64,000 nucleotides of DNA from Pseudomonas sp. ML96 (lineage in GTDB: Bacteria; Pseudomonadota; Gammaproteobacteria; Pseudomonadales; Pseudomonadaceae). The translations under genes and the position numbers were made by a program. How positions within the stretch are numbered: position 1 is the first letter of the stretch; every line of letters starts with the position of its first letter. This document shows, one piece after another, positions 35,219 to 48,542 of the stretch. The DNA lies in the NCBI RefSeq assembly GCF_000761545.1, contig NZ_JPMY01000010.1, forward strand, positions 310,001 through 374,000. Direction: 5' to 3'. The notes beneath the pieces were generated by a model. The model did no database searches. It was given only the letters and a program-made list of their open reading frames with translations, and was not told where the DNA came from.

Positions 35219-35229
35219 CGTTTAAATGA

Positions 35230-35305
35230 TGGTGGGTCGTGTAGGATTCGAACCTACGACCAATTGGTTAAAAGCCAACTGCTCTACCGACTGAGCTAAC
35301 GACCC
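35230..35305 (-). tRNA. tRNA-Lys (anticodon TTT)
   Basis: 76 bases including encoded CCA. Acceptor GGGTCGT/ACGACCC fully paired, anticodon loop CTTTTAA, T-loop TTCGAAT. Third tRNA of the operon. Confidence 0.96.
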
Positions 35306-35308
35306 AAA

Positions 35309-35385
35309 TGGTCGGGGTAGGGGGATTCGAACTCCCGACATCTTGCTCCCAAAGCAAGCGCGCTACCGGACTGCGCTATACCCCG
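35309..35385 (-). tRNA. tRNA-Pro (anticodon TGG)
   Basis: 77 bases including CCA. Acceptor CGGGGTA/TACCCCG, anticodon loop TTTGGGA, T-loop TTCGAAT. Middle tRNA of the operon, three bases from tRNA-Lys. Confidence 0.96.
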
Positions 35386-35394
35386 ATTGGAATT

Positions 35395-35470
35395 TGGCTC
35401 CGCGACCTGGACTCGAACCAGGGACCCAATGATTAACAGTCATTTGCTCTACCGACTGAGCTATCGCGGA
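35395..35470 (-). tRNA. tRNA-Asn (anticodon GTT)
   Basis: 76 bases including CCA. Acceptor TCCGCGA/TCGCGGA, anticodon loop CTGTTAA, T-loop TTCGAGT. First tRNA of the operon; the promoter must lie in 35471-35680. Confidence 0.96.
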
Positions 35471-35680
35471 ACTACTAACTCCAACCTCTTCTACGGTTGG
35501 CTTTCGCCGTTTCCCGTATCAGAGGCGCGCCATTTTACGTAGCCGAACATTTATGTCAACCCTGGCAACGACTTATTTGATTCACGCCTTGCCACGGCAG
35601 CCTGCAACGCGAGAAACGGCTAGGATATTGCGTATCCAGTTTGACACGGCGGCAGCCCTCCGCCACCAGGACTACTCCGC

Positions 35681-38059
35681 ATGAGTTCACAGGACGCGCC
35701 ACCACCTCCCTCCCAACCGGGCGTCGCCAACCGCGCCATCCAGCCGCGCTTCGGCGCACTGGTACAAGACTGTCGCAAGCTGGTGATGAACAACCTCGCC
35801 GAGCACCTGGCCGGGCTGTTCGCCCAGGTCGACGACACGCTCTTCGAAGGTGCGGAAAAAGCCGAGAACAACAAGGTCCAGACCCTGTTCTTCGACGCCA
35901 TGCGCGATCTGCGCAAACTGCGCCCACAGATCGAGCGCAGCTATCACCAGCGCATCGCGCAGAACTTCTCCGACTTCCTCGAAGGCAAGCTCAAGGCTCG
36001 CCCCCAGGTCAGCGAGGCCGATACCGAGAGCCTGGCCCTGGTACATAACGACGAATATGAAGAAAGCCTGCAGATCACCAATATGGTCAGCAAGGTCAGG
36101 GCGCGCAGCGCACGCACCCTGTTCGCCCTGGAGCAGCGCCTGGCCCTGCTCAACAACGGCCAGAAGCTGGTCGAGGACACCAACCCCTTCGGCCCCCAGG
36201 CGCTGGCCGAGGCCTTCCGCGAGGCGCTGACACCACATCCATTGCCGCTGCGGATCAAGGTGATCCTCTACATGCTGTTCGACCGGCATGTGATGCAGGG
36301 CCTGGACACCCTCTACGAGATGCTCAACCAGCGCCTGATCAACGCCGGCATCCTGCCCAACCTCAAATTCACCGCGCAGCGCACGGCCACCGCCACTGCA
36401 CCGTCGAAACCAGCAGAGCCTACGCCGACTACGGCAGCTCAGCCAGGTACCAGCGCCTCACCGGCAACCTCTAATAACAGCACGACAACCGGCAGCGCCC
36501 AGCCGGCATATGCCCCGGCGCCAGTGATCCAGGCCCCGGCCGATCTCGGCGCCCCGCCGCCGCTGGACCCCGGCCAGTTGCTCGGCGGCCTGGCCGCCCT
36601 GCTCGGCGAGCGCCGCCAGCAGGATCTGGACGCCCCGCTGCCCGGCGGCGCCCGCAGCATCGCCAGCTTCGCCCCGCGCACGGCCACCAGCACCTATAGT
36701 GCCGGCGAGTTGCTGGAGGCACTGACCCGCCTGCAACAGCAGTCCGCCAGCACCCTGGCCCAGCGCCTGCAAGGGCCGCAGCCGGTGGAAGAACTCAAGG
36801 TCAGCCTGCAGCAGCAACTGGATTCCCATAGCAGCCTGCCCGGCCAGCAGAAGCTGGCCGACCAGGAAGCCGACGTGATCGACCTGGTCGGCATGCTGTT
36901 CGATTTCATCCTCGATGACGACAACCTGCCACACACCTGCAAGACCGCCCTCTCCCACCTGCACACGCCTTATTTGAAGGTGGCGCTGCAGGACAAGGCG
37001 CTGTTCACCCAGCACCACCACCCGGCGCGCCGCCTGCTCAACAGCATGGCGCAGGCCGGCGTGCTCTACGGTGGCGAGGGCGACGAGCGCGGCCTGGTGG
37101 CGAAGATCCACTGGGTCGTGGAGCGGGTGATCCACGGCTTCAGCGGCGACCTGCAGCTGTTCGACAACCTGCTCGAAGAGTTCAACGAGTACGTCGCCAC
37201 CCTGCGGCATAAGGTCGAGCTGCGCGAGAAGCGCGCGGTGGAAGCGGCCAAGGGCCGTGATCGTCTGCTCGGCGCGCGTCAGCAGGCGGTCGACGTGATC
37301 CAGGGCGTGCTACGCGACCGCCAGTTGCCCAGCGTGATCCACAACTTCCTCGAACTGACCTGGGCCGACGTGCTGGTCTTCATCCTGCTGCGCCATGGCG
37401 AGCGCAGCCCCGAATGGCAGCGCGCCGGCGAGGTCGCCGAGCAACTGGCCTGGAGCGGTTCGCCACTGGATGCCGAGGGCCGCACGCGCCTGCAGAGCCT
37501 GCGCGTGCCGCTGCTCGACGAGCTGCGCAAGGGCCTGGAGCTGCTCGGCGGCTACCACGAGGACGGCATTCGCCGCCTGCTGCAGGACATCGTCGCCTGC
37601 CAGCACGCCGTGCAGAACCAGCAGCCGCAGCTGGCCGCGCAGATCAAGACCCAACTGCAGGAAAGCCCGCTGGGCGCCATGCTAGGCGAGGACGCGGCGC
37701 TAGCCCAGCCAGTCAAGGCCAATACGCCACCGCCATCAGCGCGTGCTCAGGCGCTGATCAAGGAGCTACAGCAGCTGGAGTTCGGCACCTGGTTCGAGTT
37801 CGTGCAGGGCAGCAGCAGTGTCATGCTCAAGCTGTCCTGGTTCAGCCCGACCACCCACAACTACATGTTCGTCGATCACAGCGGCCAGCGCGTGGCGGTC
37901 AAGCCGATCCGCCAGCTGGCCAACGAAATGGAACAGGGCCTGGCGCGCATTGTCACACCAGAGCGCAATGCGCCCCTGGTGGATCGCGCCCTGGGCGCCA
38001 TTTACCGGGTCTTGCAGCGCTTCACTGGGCGCGCCACCGAAGTCGGACAAGGAGCTTGA
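35681..38059 (+). CDS. DUF1631 family protein (second copy)
   Basis: 792 residues, paralogue of the 17750-20071 product. Shared parts: DDTLFEGAEKAENNKVQTLF near residue 52, a Pro/Thr/Ser/Ala-rich linker at ~235-300, HHPARRLLNSMA near 445, and a C-terminal beta-rich domain from ~690 (LEFGTWFEFVQGSSSVMLKL). The stop is directly followed by the PilZ gene with no gap. Function unknown; the C-terminal domain plus the PilZ partner point to c-di-GMP signalling as inference. Confidence 0.8.
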   Translation: MSSQDAPPPPSQPGVANRAIQPRFGALVQDCRKLVMNNLAEHLAGLFAQVDDTLFEGAEKAENNKVQTLFFDAMRDLRKLRPQIERSYHQRIAQNFSDFLEGKLKARPQVSEADTESLALVHNDEYEESLQITNMVSKVRARSARTLFALEQRLALLNNGQKLVEDTNPFGPQALAEAFREALTPHPLPLRIKVILYMLFDRHVMQGLDTLYEMLNQRLINAGILPNLKFTAQRTATATAPSKPAEPTPTTAAQPGTSASPATSNNSTTTGSAQPAYAPAPVIQAPADLGAPPPLDPGQLLGGLAALLGERRQQDLDAPLPGGARSIASFAPRTATSTYSAGELLEALTRLQQQSASTLAQRLQGPQPVEELKVSLQQQLDSHSSLPGQQKLADQEADVIDLVGMLFDFILDDDNLPHTCKTALSHLHTPYLKVALQDKALFTQHHHPARRLLNSMAQAGVLYGGEGDERGLVAKIHWVVERVIHGFSGDLQLFDNLLEEFNEYVATLRHKVELREKRAVEAAKGRDRLLGARQQAVDVIQGVLRDRQLPSVIHNFLELTWADVLVFILLRHGERSPEWQRAGEVAEQLAWSGSPLDAEGRTRLQSLRVPLLDELRKGLELLGGYHEDGIRRLLQDIVACQHAVQNQQPQLAAQIKTQLQESPLGAMLGEDAALAQPVKANTPPPSARAQALIKELQQLEFGTWFEFVQGSSSVMLKLSWFSPTTHNYMFVDHSGQRVAVKPIRQLANEMEQGLARIVTPERNAPLVDRALGAIYRVLQRFTGRATEVGQGA

Positions 38060-38398
38060 ATGGACGACCGTCGCCAGCACAGCCGCCACACCACGCAACT
38101 GGGCATTGATGTACTCGACCTGCATAGCGGGCGCCGCCTCGGTCGCGTGGTCGACCTCTCGGAAGAGGGTTTCATGCTGATCAGTGACCTGCCCCCCGAG
38201 GCCGATTCGGTCTGGGAGTGCCGCCTGGTCCTGGACCAGCCACTGAATGACATCCACGAAATCCGCGTCGGCGCCGACTGCCTGTGGAGCCGCCCTGGCG
38301 AGGCCGGGCACAGCGGCTGGTGCGGCTTCCAGATCATTGACCTGGCCGAAGACCAGGTCGCCCCGCTCGCCCTGCTGCTGCGCCAGCTGGAAGCCTGA
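38060..38398 (+). CDS. PilZ domain protein
   Basis: 112-residue single-domain c-di-GMP binding protein. Both PilZ motifs are intact: RQHSR (RxxxR) at residues 4-8 and DLSEEG (D/NxSxxG) near residue 33. It starts on the base after the DUF1631 stop, so the two are cotranslated. It is distinct from the PilZ protein of pilus biogenesis, which lacks c-di-GMP binding residues. Confidence 0.88.
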   Translation: MDDRRQHSRHTTQLGIDVLDLHSGRRLGRVVDLSEEGFMLISDLPPEADSVWECRLVLDQPLNDIHEIRVGADCLWSRPGEAGHSGWCGFQIIDLAEDQVAPLALLLRQLEA

Positions 38399-38402
38399 AA
38401 AC

Positions 38403-38433
38403 AAAAAGCCCCGGCAAATGCCGGGGCTTTTTT
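38403..38433. terminator. Bidirectional terminator between pilZ-type gene and clpB
   Basis: AAAAAGCCCCGGC/GCCGGGGCTTTTTT with loop AAAT between convergent genes; good T-tracts on both strands. Confidence 0.9.
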
Positions 38434-38450
38434 CGTCCACCACCTTAGCC

Positions 38451-41015
<2,565 letters not shown>

Positions 41016-41100
41016 GAATATGTCCTTCCTTCTGAAAGCGGGCCGGAGCGCTGAACTGCTCCCGATAGTGAAGCCCGCAATTGCTTTCTAGATGCTCTCT

Positions 41101-41128
41101 AGATAAGGACAGTTTTCACCGATTCAAG
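41101..41128 (-). promoter_or_regulatory. Sigma32 heat-shock promoter of clpB
   Basis: CTTGAA, 14 bases, CCTTATCT on the minus strand, fitting CTTGAA-N13-15-CCCCATNT at all -35 and most -10 positions. Expected transcription start near 41094, giving a leader of about 80 bases before the clpB ATG. Confidence 0.7.
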
Positions 41129-41148
41129 CACCGGCGAATTGATGCTGG

Positions 41149-41883
41149 TCAGTCGACCAGCCAGACCAACGAGGCGAAACGGCCAGTGCGCGCGGCGCGG
41201 CGGTAGGAGAAGAAGCGCGGATCGGTGAAGGTATCCAGCCCACCGCCAGATACGGCGGTGACGCCGATGGCAGCCAAGCGAATGCGCGCCAGCGCATAGA
41301 TGTCGGCCATGTACTTACCGGCGTTGCGGCTGGCGCGGAAGGCCGTCTCAGCCTGGGCATGCTGCGCCAGGAAGGCCTCGCGCACTTCGGGGCCGACCTC
41401 GAAAGAGTCCGGGCCGATGGCCGGGCCCAGCCAGACCAGCAGCTCGCCAGGCTCTACGCCCATGGCAGCCACCGTGTTCTCCAGCACGCCACCGACCAAC
41501 CCGCGCCAACCGGCATGCGCCGCAGCTACGCGGGTGCCGGCGCGATCACAGAACAGCGCCGGCAGACAGTCGGCGGTCAGCACCGTGCAGGCGGTGCCGG
41601 GAGTGGCGCTCCAGCTGGCGTCGGCGGTCGGCACGGTAGCAGGGTCGGCCTCGACCGCATCCGGGCTGTGCACCTGCTTGAGCCAGGCCGGCTGACAGCC
41701 AAGGCTCTCGACCAGGCGCTGGCGATTGGCGGCAACGGCCGCCGGCGCGTCCTCGACATGGTCGCCGAGATTCAGGCCATCGAACGGCGTCGGGCTGATG
41801 CCACCGGCGCGGCTGGTGACACAGGCGCGGACATTGGCCGGCGCCGGCCAGTCCGGCAGCAGCCAGTCAGACGAAGGATTCAT
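41149..41883 (-). CDS. pgeF: Peptidoglycan editing factor PgeF (YfiH, multicopper-oxidase/purine phosphorylase-like)
   Basis: 244 residues. Metal-site motifs are conserved: LKQVHSPDAV (His) near residue 68, TADCLPALF (Cys) near 102, AAHAGWRGLVGG (His) near 120. The family removes wrongly added residues from UDP-MurNAc precursors and also acts on purine nucleosides. Between rluD and clpB as in other Pseudomonas; it overlaps the rluD end by 17 bases. Confidence 0.92.
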   Translation of the reverse strand: MNPSSDWLLPDWPAPANVRACVTSRAGGISPTPFDGLNLGDHVEDAPAAVAANRQRLVESLGCQPAWLKQVHSPDAVEADPATVPTADASWSATPGTACTVLTADCLPALFCDRAGTRVAAAHAGWRGLVGGVLENTVAAMGVEPGELLVWLGPAIGPDSFEVGPEVREAFLAQHAQAETAFRASRNAGKYMADIYALARIRLAAIGVTAVSGGGLDTFTDPRFFSYRRAARTGRFASLVWLVD

Positions 41884-42838
41884 TGTCCTGGCGCAGCAGC
41901 GAGAGCATCCACACCAGATCTTCGGGCAACGGCGAGACCCACTTCATGCGCTGGCCAGTGGCCGGGTGCTCGAGCTCGAGGAAGCGCGCATGCAGGGCCT
42001 GACGCGGGAATTCCTTGAGGGTCTGCACCAGGGTCGGGCTGGCCGCTGGTGGAATGCGGAAGCGCCCGGCATACAGCGGGTCGCCCACCAGCGGGTAGCC
42101 GGCATGGGTCATGTGCACGCGAATTTGGTGGGTACGGCCGGTCTCCAGCTTGACCCGCACGTGGGTGTGCGAGCGGAAGCGCTCCAGCACCCGGTAGTGG
42201 GTCACGGCCGGCTTGCCGCCGTCGATCACCGCCATGCGCTGGCGGTTGGCCGAGCTGCGGCCGATCGGTGCGTCGATGGTGGCGCCGGAGGTGATCACGC
42301 CGATGCAGATGCATTCATAGATGCGGCTGACGGTGCGTTTCTGCAGCTGGTCGACCAGCTTGGTCTGCGCCTGCAGGGTCTTGGCCACCACCATCAGGCC
42401 GGTGGTGTCCTTGTCCAGGCGATGGACGATACCGGCGCGCGGCACGTTGACGATATCCGGCACGTGATGCAGCAAGGCGTTGAGCAGGGTGCCATCGGCA
42501 TGCCCGGCCGCCGGGTGCACGACCAGCCCGGCGGGCTTGTCGATCACCAGGATGTGCTCGTCCTCATAGACGATGTTCAGCGGGATGTCCTGCGCCACCC
42601 ACTCGCCCTGTGCCTCCTGCTCGGCCTCCAGGCTGAGCACGGCGCCACTGTGGACGATGTCGCGCGGACGAATCACGGCGCCATCGACGGTCAGGCGGCC
42701 GTCCTTGATCCAGGCGGACAGGCGCGAGCGCGAGTACTCGTCGAACAGCTGGGCGGCGACCTGGTCGAGGCGCTGGCCACCGAGGTCGGAAGGCACTTCG
42801 GCGGTGAGTTGGATGAGCTGATCGGAATCTTCGGACAT
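41867..42838 (-). CDS. rluD: 23S rRNA pseudouridine synthase RluD
   Basis: 323 residues. N-terminal S4 RNA-binding domain (~18-70: [20 protein letters not shown]), then the synthase core with catalytic Asp in [16 protein letters not shown] near residue 142 and [13 protein letters not shown] near 213. Makes pseudouridines 1911, 1915 and 1917 (E. coli numbering) of helix 69. Divergent from bamD. Confidence 0.95.
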   Translation of the reverse strand: MSEDSDQLIQLTAEVPSDLGGQRLDQVAAQLFDEYSRSRLSAWIKDGRLTVDGAVIRPRDIVHSGAVLSLEAEQEAQGEWVAQDIPLNIVYEDEHILVIDKPAGLVVHPAAGHADGTLLNALLHHVPDIVNVPRAGIVHRLDKDTTGLMVVAKTLQAQTKLVDQLQKRTVSRIYECICIGVITSGATIDAPIGRSSANRQRMAVIDGGKPAVTHYRVLERFRSHTHVRVKLETGRTHQIRVHMTHAGYPLVGDPLYAGRFRIPPAASPTLVQTLKEFPRQALHARFLELEHPATGQRMKWVSPLPEDLVWMLSLLRQDNESFV

Positions 42839-42986
42839 GGGCTGCTGCGGAGGGCGGTGCGGCTTTTGGTTTCGGCGGCACGCTGTGGTTAAATACGGCG
42901 TCTTTGTCCCGGCCTTTTTCCGGGGCGCTCATCATAACAGGACGGCCGAGGCCTAGACAGCCGCCGTCACAGGGACGCAAGCCACC

Positions 42987-44009
42987 ATGCAAGTGAAACA
43001 CCTGCTGCTGATCGCCACCCTCGCCTTCGTTGCCGCATGCTCCTCCAACAAGCCGGAAGTGGATGAGAACCTGAGCGAGACCGAGCTCTACCAGCAGGCC
43101 CAGGAAGACCTCAACAACAACAGCTACACCAACGCTGTAGCCAAGCTGAAGGCCCTGGAGTCGCGCTATCCGTTCGGTCGCTATGCCGAGCAGGCCCAGC
43201 TCGAGCTGATCTACGCCTACTACAAGAACGTCGAGCCGGAGGCCGCCAAGTCCGCCGCCGAGCGCTTCATCCGCCTGCATCCGCAGCACGCCAACGTCGA
43301 CTACGCCTACTACCTCAAGGGCCTGGCCGCGTTCGACCAGGACCGTGGTCTGATCGCCCGCTTCATCCCGCTGGACCTGACCAAGCGTGACCCGGGCGCC
43401 GCGCGCGACTCCTACAACGAGTTCGCCCAGCTCACCAGCCGCTACCCCAACAGCCGCTACTCGCCGGACGCCAAGGCGCGCATGATCTACCTGCGCAACC
43501 TGCTGGCCGCCTACGAGATCCACGCCGGCCAGTACTACCTGACCCGCCAGGCCTATGTCGCCGCCGCCAACCGTGGCCGCTACGTGGTGGAAAACTTCCA
43601 GGAGACCCCGTCTGTAGGTGACGGCCTGGCCCTGATGGTCGAGGCCTACCAGCGCCTGGAGCTGAACGACCTGGCCAGCACCAGCCTGGAAACCCTGAAA
43701 CTGAACTACCCGGATCACCCGACCCTGGTCGACGGCCAGTTCGTGCCGCTCGAAGAAGAAGCCGACAACCGCTCCTGGCTGGCCAAGGCCACCCTCGGCC
43801 TGATCGAGTCCGACGCGCCGCTGCCGCCGGGCGAGACTCGCGCCAGCCAGGACGTGATCAAGCAGTACGAAGACGCCAAGGAACAGATTCCGGAAGAGCT
43901 GCTGCCGGAGAATCAGGAAGAAGCTCAGGAAGACCTGAGCAGCGAGGCCGAAGGCAACGCCGACGACCGCTCCTGGTTCAGCTACATGACCTTCGGCCTG
44001 TTCGACTGA
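42987..44009 (+). CDS. bamD: Outer-membrane assembly lipoprotein BamD
   Basis: 340 residues, a BAM complex lipoprotein needed for folding outer-membrane proteins. Lipoprotein signal ending VAAC with Cys18, then tetratricopeptide-like repeats ([40 protein letters not shown]). The C-terminus is long and acidic, rich in Glu and Gln, longer than the E. coli protein of about 245 residues. Good match to Pseudomonas ComL/BamD, including the position before pilS. Confidence 0.95.
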   Translation: MQVKHLLLIATLAFVAACSSNKPEVDENLSETELYQQAQEDLNNNSYTNAVAKLKALESRYPFGRYAEQAQLELIYAYYKNVEPEAAKSAAERFIRLHPQHANVDYAYYLKGLAAFDQDRGLIARFIPLDLTKRDPGAARDSYNEFAQLTSRYPNSRYSPDAKARMIYLRNLLAAYEIHAGQYYLTRQAYVAAANRGRYVVENFQETPSVGDGLALMVEAYQRLELNDLASTSLETLKLNYPDHPTLVDGQFVPLEEEADNRSWLAKATLGLIESDAPLPPGETRASQDVIKQYEDAKEQIPEELLPENQEEAQEDLSSEAEGNADDRSWFSYMTFGLFD

Positions 44010-44028
44010 GACAGTCCCGCGAGACAAG

Positions 44029-44055
44029 AAAGGGAGGCGCCAAGCCTCCCTTTTT
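44029..44055 (+). terminator. Terminator of bamD
   Basis: AAAGGGAGGC/GCCTCCCTTT stem with TTTTT following on the plus strand. Confidence 0.9.
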
Positions 44056-44176
44056 CATTTCCGCATGGTCATGCCTAGAACCGACACTGGAAATACCGCA
44101 CAGGATGGCAGCCAACGGCTGCGCCCGGCCCGCCTCTTTGGCTAAACTGCCCGCCTGCCAACAAGAAGAGCACATC

Positions 44177-44401
44177 ATGTTCCGTCTGCTGTTCTGGATC
44201 GCCCTGATCGCCGCCGCCGTCTGGCTATGGCGCCGCTTCAACCGCCCCGCCCGCCCCACGCCGAGCGCGACGCAGGAGCACGAGGCCGCCCCGATGGTGC
44301 GCTGCGCTCAATGCGGCGTGCACGTACCGCAGGACAAGGCGCTGCCACAGGGCGCGCAGTGGTATTGCAGCCAGGCGCATCTGGACCAGCACCAGCAGTG
44401 A
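44177..44401 (+). CDS. PP0621-type small membrane protein
   Basis: 74 residues. One N-terminal membrane helix (MFRLLFWIALIAAAVWLW), a short linker, then a zinc-ribbon-like end with CAQCGVHVP and WYCSQAH. ATG 44177 is preceded by a purine-rich AAGAAG. It overlaps the pilS GTG start by four bases and is cotranslated with pilS. Function unknown. Confidence 0.8.
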   Translation: MFRLLFWIALIAAAVWLWRRFNRPARPTPSATQEHEAAPMVRCAQCGVHVPQDKALPQGAQWYCSQAHLDQHQQ

Positions 44402-45987
44402 ACGCCGAGCAGCTGTCCCTGCACGAGGTGCCCGGCCGCCGCATCATGCGCCTGTACCACCTGTACCGGGTGACCGTCGGCCTGGCACTGGTGGTGCTGA
44501 TCTCCAGCCAGCTGGACAAGGAACTGCTCGAGTTGGCCCATGCCCCGCTGTTCCGTTACGGCAGCTGGGCCTACCTGATCCTGAACATCCTGGTCGCCGT
44601 GCTGATGCAGCGGCCACGCCACCTGGCCCAGGTGTTCACCCTAGCCCTGATCGACGTGCTGCTGCTCTGCGCCCTGTTCTATGCGGCTGGTGGCACGCCC
44701 AGCGGCATCGGCAACCTGCTGGTCATCGCGGTGGCCATCGCCAACATGCTACTGCGCGGGCGCATCGGTCTGCTGATTGCCGCCGTCGCCGCCATCGGCA
44801 TGCTGGTGCTGACTTTTTATCTAGGATTGCAGCGCCCCTCTGCCGCGCAGTTCGTCCAGGCCGGCGCGCTAGGCGCGCTGTGCTTTGCAGCCGCACTCTT
44901 CCTGCAGGGTCTGACCAAGCGCCTGCAACAGAGTGAGAGCCTGGCCGAGCAGCGCGCAGTCGACGTCGCCAGCCTGGAGGCGCTCAACTCGCTGATCCTG
45001 CAGCGCATGCGCACTGGCATCCTGGTGCTGGACAAGCAGCAGAAGGTGCTCCTGGCCAACCAGGGCGCCCTCGGCATGCTCGGTCGCAATAAGCTGGAGA
45101 ACAAGCTGCTAACCCCAAACTGCCCGGAGCTGGTCCAGCGACTGCAGCAGTGGCAACACAACCCCACCCTGCGCCCACAAAGCCTGCAGGCGATACCCGA
45201 CGGCCCGCTGCTGCAACCAAGCTTCATCCCCCTGCAGCGCGGCGAAGAGCGCCACACCCTGGTGTTCCTTGACGACATCTCGCAGATCACCCAGCAAGCC
45301 CAGCAGCTGAAGCTGGCCTCTCTAGGCCGCCTGACCGCCGGCATCGCCCACGAGATTCGCAACCCGCTGGGCGCGATCAGCCACGCCGCGCAGCTGTTGC
45401 AGGAGTCCGAAGATCTGGAGGAGCCAGACCGCCGTCTGGCGCAGATCATCCAGGACCACTCGCGACGCATGAACATGGTGATCGAGAACGTGCTGCAGCT
45501 GTCGCGTCGCCGTCAGGCCGAGCCACAGCTGCTCGATCTGCGTTACTGGCTGCACCGCTTCGCCAGCGAGTTCCGCAACTCGGCGCGCCTGGACCAGAGC
45601 CTGCACCTGGAAACCGTCAGCGGCAGCCTGCAGACCCGCATGGACCCACACCAGCTGACGCAGGTGCTGACCAACCTGGTACAGAACGGCCTGCGCTACA
45701 GTGCTCAGGTACACCAGTTGGGACAGGTCTGGCTGCGACTCTACCGCGACGCAGAGAGCGACCTGCCGGTGCTCGAGATACTCGACGACGGCCCCGGCGT
45801 GCCAGCCGAGCAGCTCCAGCACATCTTCGAGCCCTTCTACACCACGGATAACAAGGGCACCGGCCTGGGCCTGTATATTTCCCGCGAGCTGTGCGAAAGC
45901 AACCAGGCTCGCCTCGACTACAAACCGCGCGAGGGCGGTGGCAGCTGCTTCCGCATCACCTTCGCCCACCCACGCAAGCTGAGCTGA
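44398..45987 (+). CDS. pilS: Type IV pilus sensor kinase PilS
   Basis: 529 residues. Six membrane helices in ~20-185, a PAS-type domain at ~190-300, and a kinase core with AGIAHEIRNPLG (His318), NLVQNGLRYSAQ and GTGLGLYISRELCE. In P. aeruginosa PilS senses pilin levels in the membrane through direct contact with PilA and controls PilR. The GTG at 44398, overlapping the previous stop, gives a length that fits P. aeruginosa PilS. Here the pilin is short, so the sensing contact with its N-terminal helix would still be possible. Confidence 0.94.
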   Translation: MNAEQLSLHEVPGRRIMRLYHLYRVTVGLALVVLISSQLDKELLELAHAPLFRYGSWAYLILNILVAVLMQRPRHLAQVFTLALIDVLLLCALFYAAGGTPSGIGNLLVIAVAIANMLLRGRIGLLIAAVAAIGMLVLTFYLGLQRPSAAQFVQAGALGALCFAAALFLQGLTKRLQQSESLAEQRAVDVASLEALNSLILQRMRTGILVLDKQQKVLLANQGALGMLGRNKLENKLLTPNCPELVQRLQQWQHNPTLRPQSLQAIPDGPLLQPSFIPLQRGEERHTLVFLDDISQITQQAQQLKLASLGRLTAGIAHEIRNPLGAISHAAQLLQESEDLEEPDRRLAQIIQDHSRRMNMVIENVLQLSRRRQAEPQLLDLRYWLHRFASEFRNSARLDQSLHLETVSGSLQTRMDPHQLTQVLTNLVQNGLRYSAQVHQLGQVWLRLYRDAESDLPVLEILDDGPGVPAEQLQHIFEPFYTTDNKGTGLGLYISRELCESNQARLDYKPREGGGSCFRITFAHPRKLS

Positions 45988-45990
45988 ATC

Positions 45991-47331
<1,341 letters not shown>

Positions 47332-47364
47332 GCCCGAAGCGGAAACCGCCCGCCTCTGACCAAC

Positions 47365-48459
47365 TCAGCCCAGACGCCCTGCCGGCGAGTAGGGTGCCGG
47401 ATCGACAATCGGCGTCTCACCGAGCATCAGGTTCTTCAACAGCTCACAGGACGCTGGCGCCAGCACCAGACCATTGCGGTAATGCCCACAGTTCAACCAC
47501 AGGCCAGGGTACTGCGGCACCTCACCGATAAAGGGGATTCCCTCCGGCGAACCAGGCCGCAATCCCGCCCAATGCCCAACCACCTCGGCATCGGCCAGCG
47601 CCGGCAACAGCTCCTCGGCCGAAGCCTTGAGGCTGACTAGCGCTTCTTCCGTCGGCGTCTTGTCGAAGCCGACATGCTCCAGGGTGCTCCCCACGAGGAT
47701 GTGCCCATCCTTGCGCGGAATCGCATAACGCCCCTTGGCCAACACCATGGCCGGCAGGAAGTCCTCGGCACACTTGTAGAGAATCATCTGGCCCTTGACC
47801 GGCTCGACAGGGAGATGGATCCCCAGGGGCGCCAGCAGCTCACCGCTCCAGGCACCCGCAGCGAGGACCACGTGATCGGCCTGAATACTCCCGGCCGTCG
47901 TCATCACTCCAGTGACTCGGCCACCATTGAGCAAAAAGGAACTCACTGCACAGTGCTCCAGCACCTGCACGCCGGAGCTGTCAGCCAATGACATTCGCAA
48001 CGCCTGCAAAAGTCGCGGATTTCTGACATTGGCGACGTCCGCCATATGCACCGCTCGCTGAAAGCCATTGCCTACTTGAGGTAACCGCTGAAGTACCTCC
48101 GACCTGGACACCGAGCATAAAGCCCCCCCCTCTTGAGCTGACCACTCCAGGGCACGCTGCTCATCCTCAAGATCAAGCCAATAAAGGCCTGTCTGTCGCA
48201 CCTCAGGGTCCACCCCCGTAGCGCCATACAAACGAGCCCCCAGCGCTGGATAGTAGGCACGCGACCAATTCGATAGAGCGCTTACGGCAGCGCCGTAACG
48301 CCACGGGTAGAGCGGAGAAACAATTCCGCCACCAGCCCAAGAAGCTTCACTACCCAGCCCGAGGCGGTCGATCAACTGCACCACCCAACCCTCTGCAGCC
48401 AGCAAGCTCGCTGCCAGCATCCCAGCGACGCCGCCCCCCACAACCAGAACCTTCCCCAC
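47365..48459 (-). CDS. thiO: Glycine oxidase ThiO
   Basis: 364-residue FAD flavoprotein that oxidises glycine to the iminoacetate needed for the thiazole ring of thiamine. FAD motif KVLVVGGGVAGMLAASLLA at the N-terminus, GSEASWAGGGIVSPLYPWRY near residue 39, and C-terminal LWLNCGHYRNGLVLAPAS. GTG 48459 with GGAGG four bases upstream is preferred over a TTG at 48477. Convergent with pilR. Confidence 0.9.
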   Translation of the reverse strand: MGKVLVVGGGVAGMLAASLLAAEGWVVQLIDRLGLGSEASWAGGGIVSPLYPWRYGAAVSALSNWSRAYYPALGARLYGATGVDPEVRQTGLYWLDLEDEQRALEWSAQEGGALCSVSRSEVLQRLPQVGNGFQRAVHMADVANVRNPRLLQALRMSLADSSGVQVLEHCAVSSFLLNGGRVTGVMTTAGSIQADHVVLAAGAWSGELLAPLGIHLPVEPVKGQMILYKCAEDFLPAMVLAKGRYAIPRKDGHILVGSTLEHVGFDKTPTEEALVSLKASAEELLPALADAEVVGHWAGLRPGSPEGIPFIGEVPQYPGLWLNCGHYRNGLVLAPASCELLKNLMLGETPIVDPAPYSPAGRLG

Positions 48460-48542
48460 TCTTCCTCCAACTTGCAAAAGTAAAACTCGAAAGCTAAACC
48501 CTGTGACTGCCAGGACGGCACTTCAAAAAATGGACGAACAAC

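Noticed and set aside
38060..38398. The pilus biogenesis protein PilZ
   Set aside because: That protein lacks the c-di-GMP motifs; this one has both RxxxR and DxSxxG, so it is another PilZ-domain protein.
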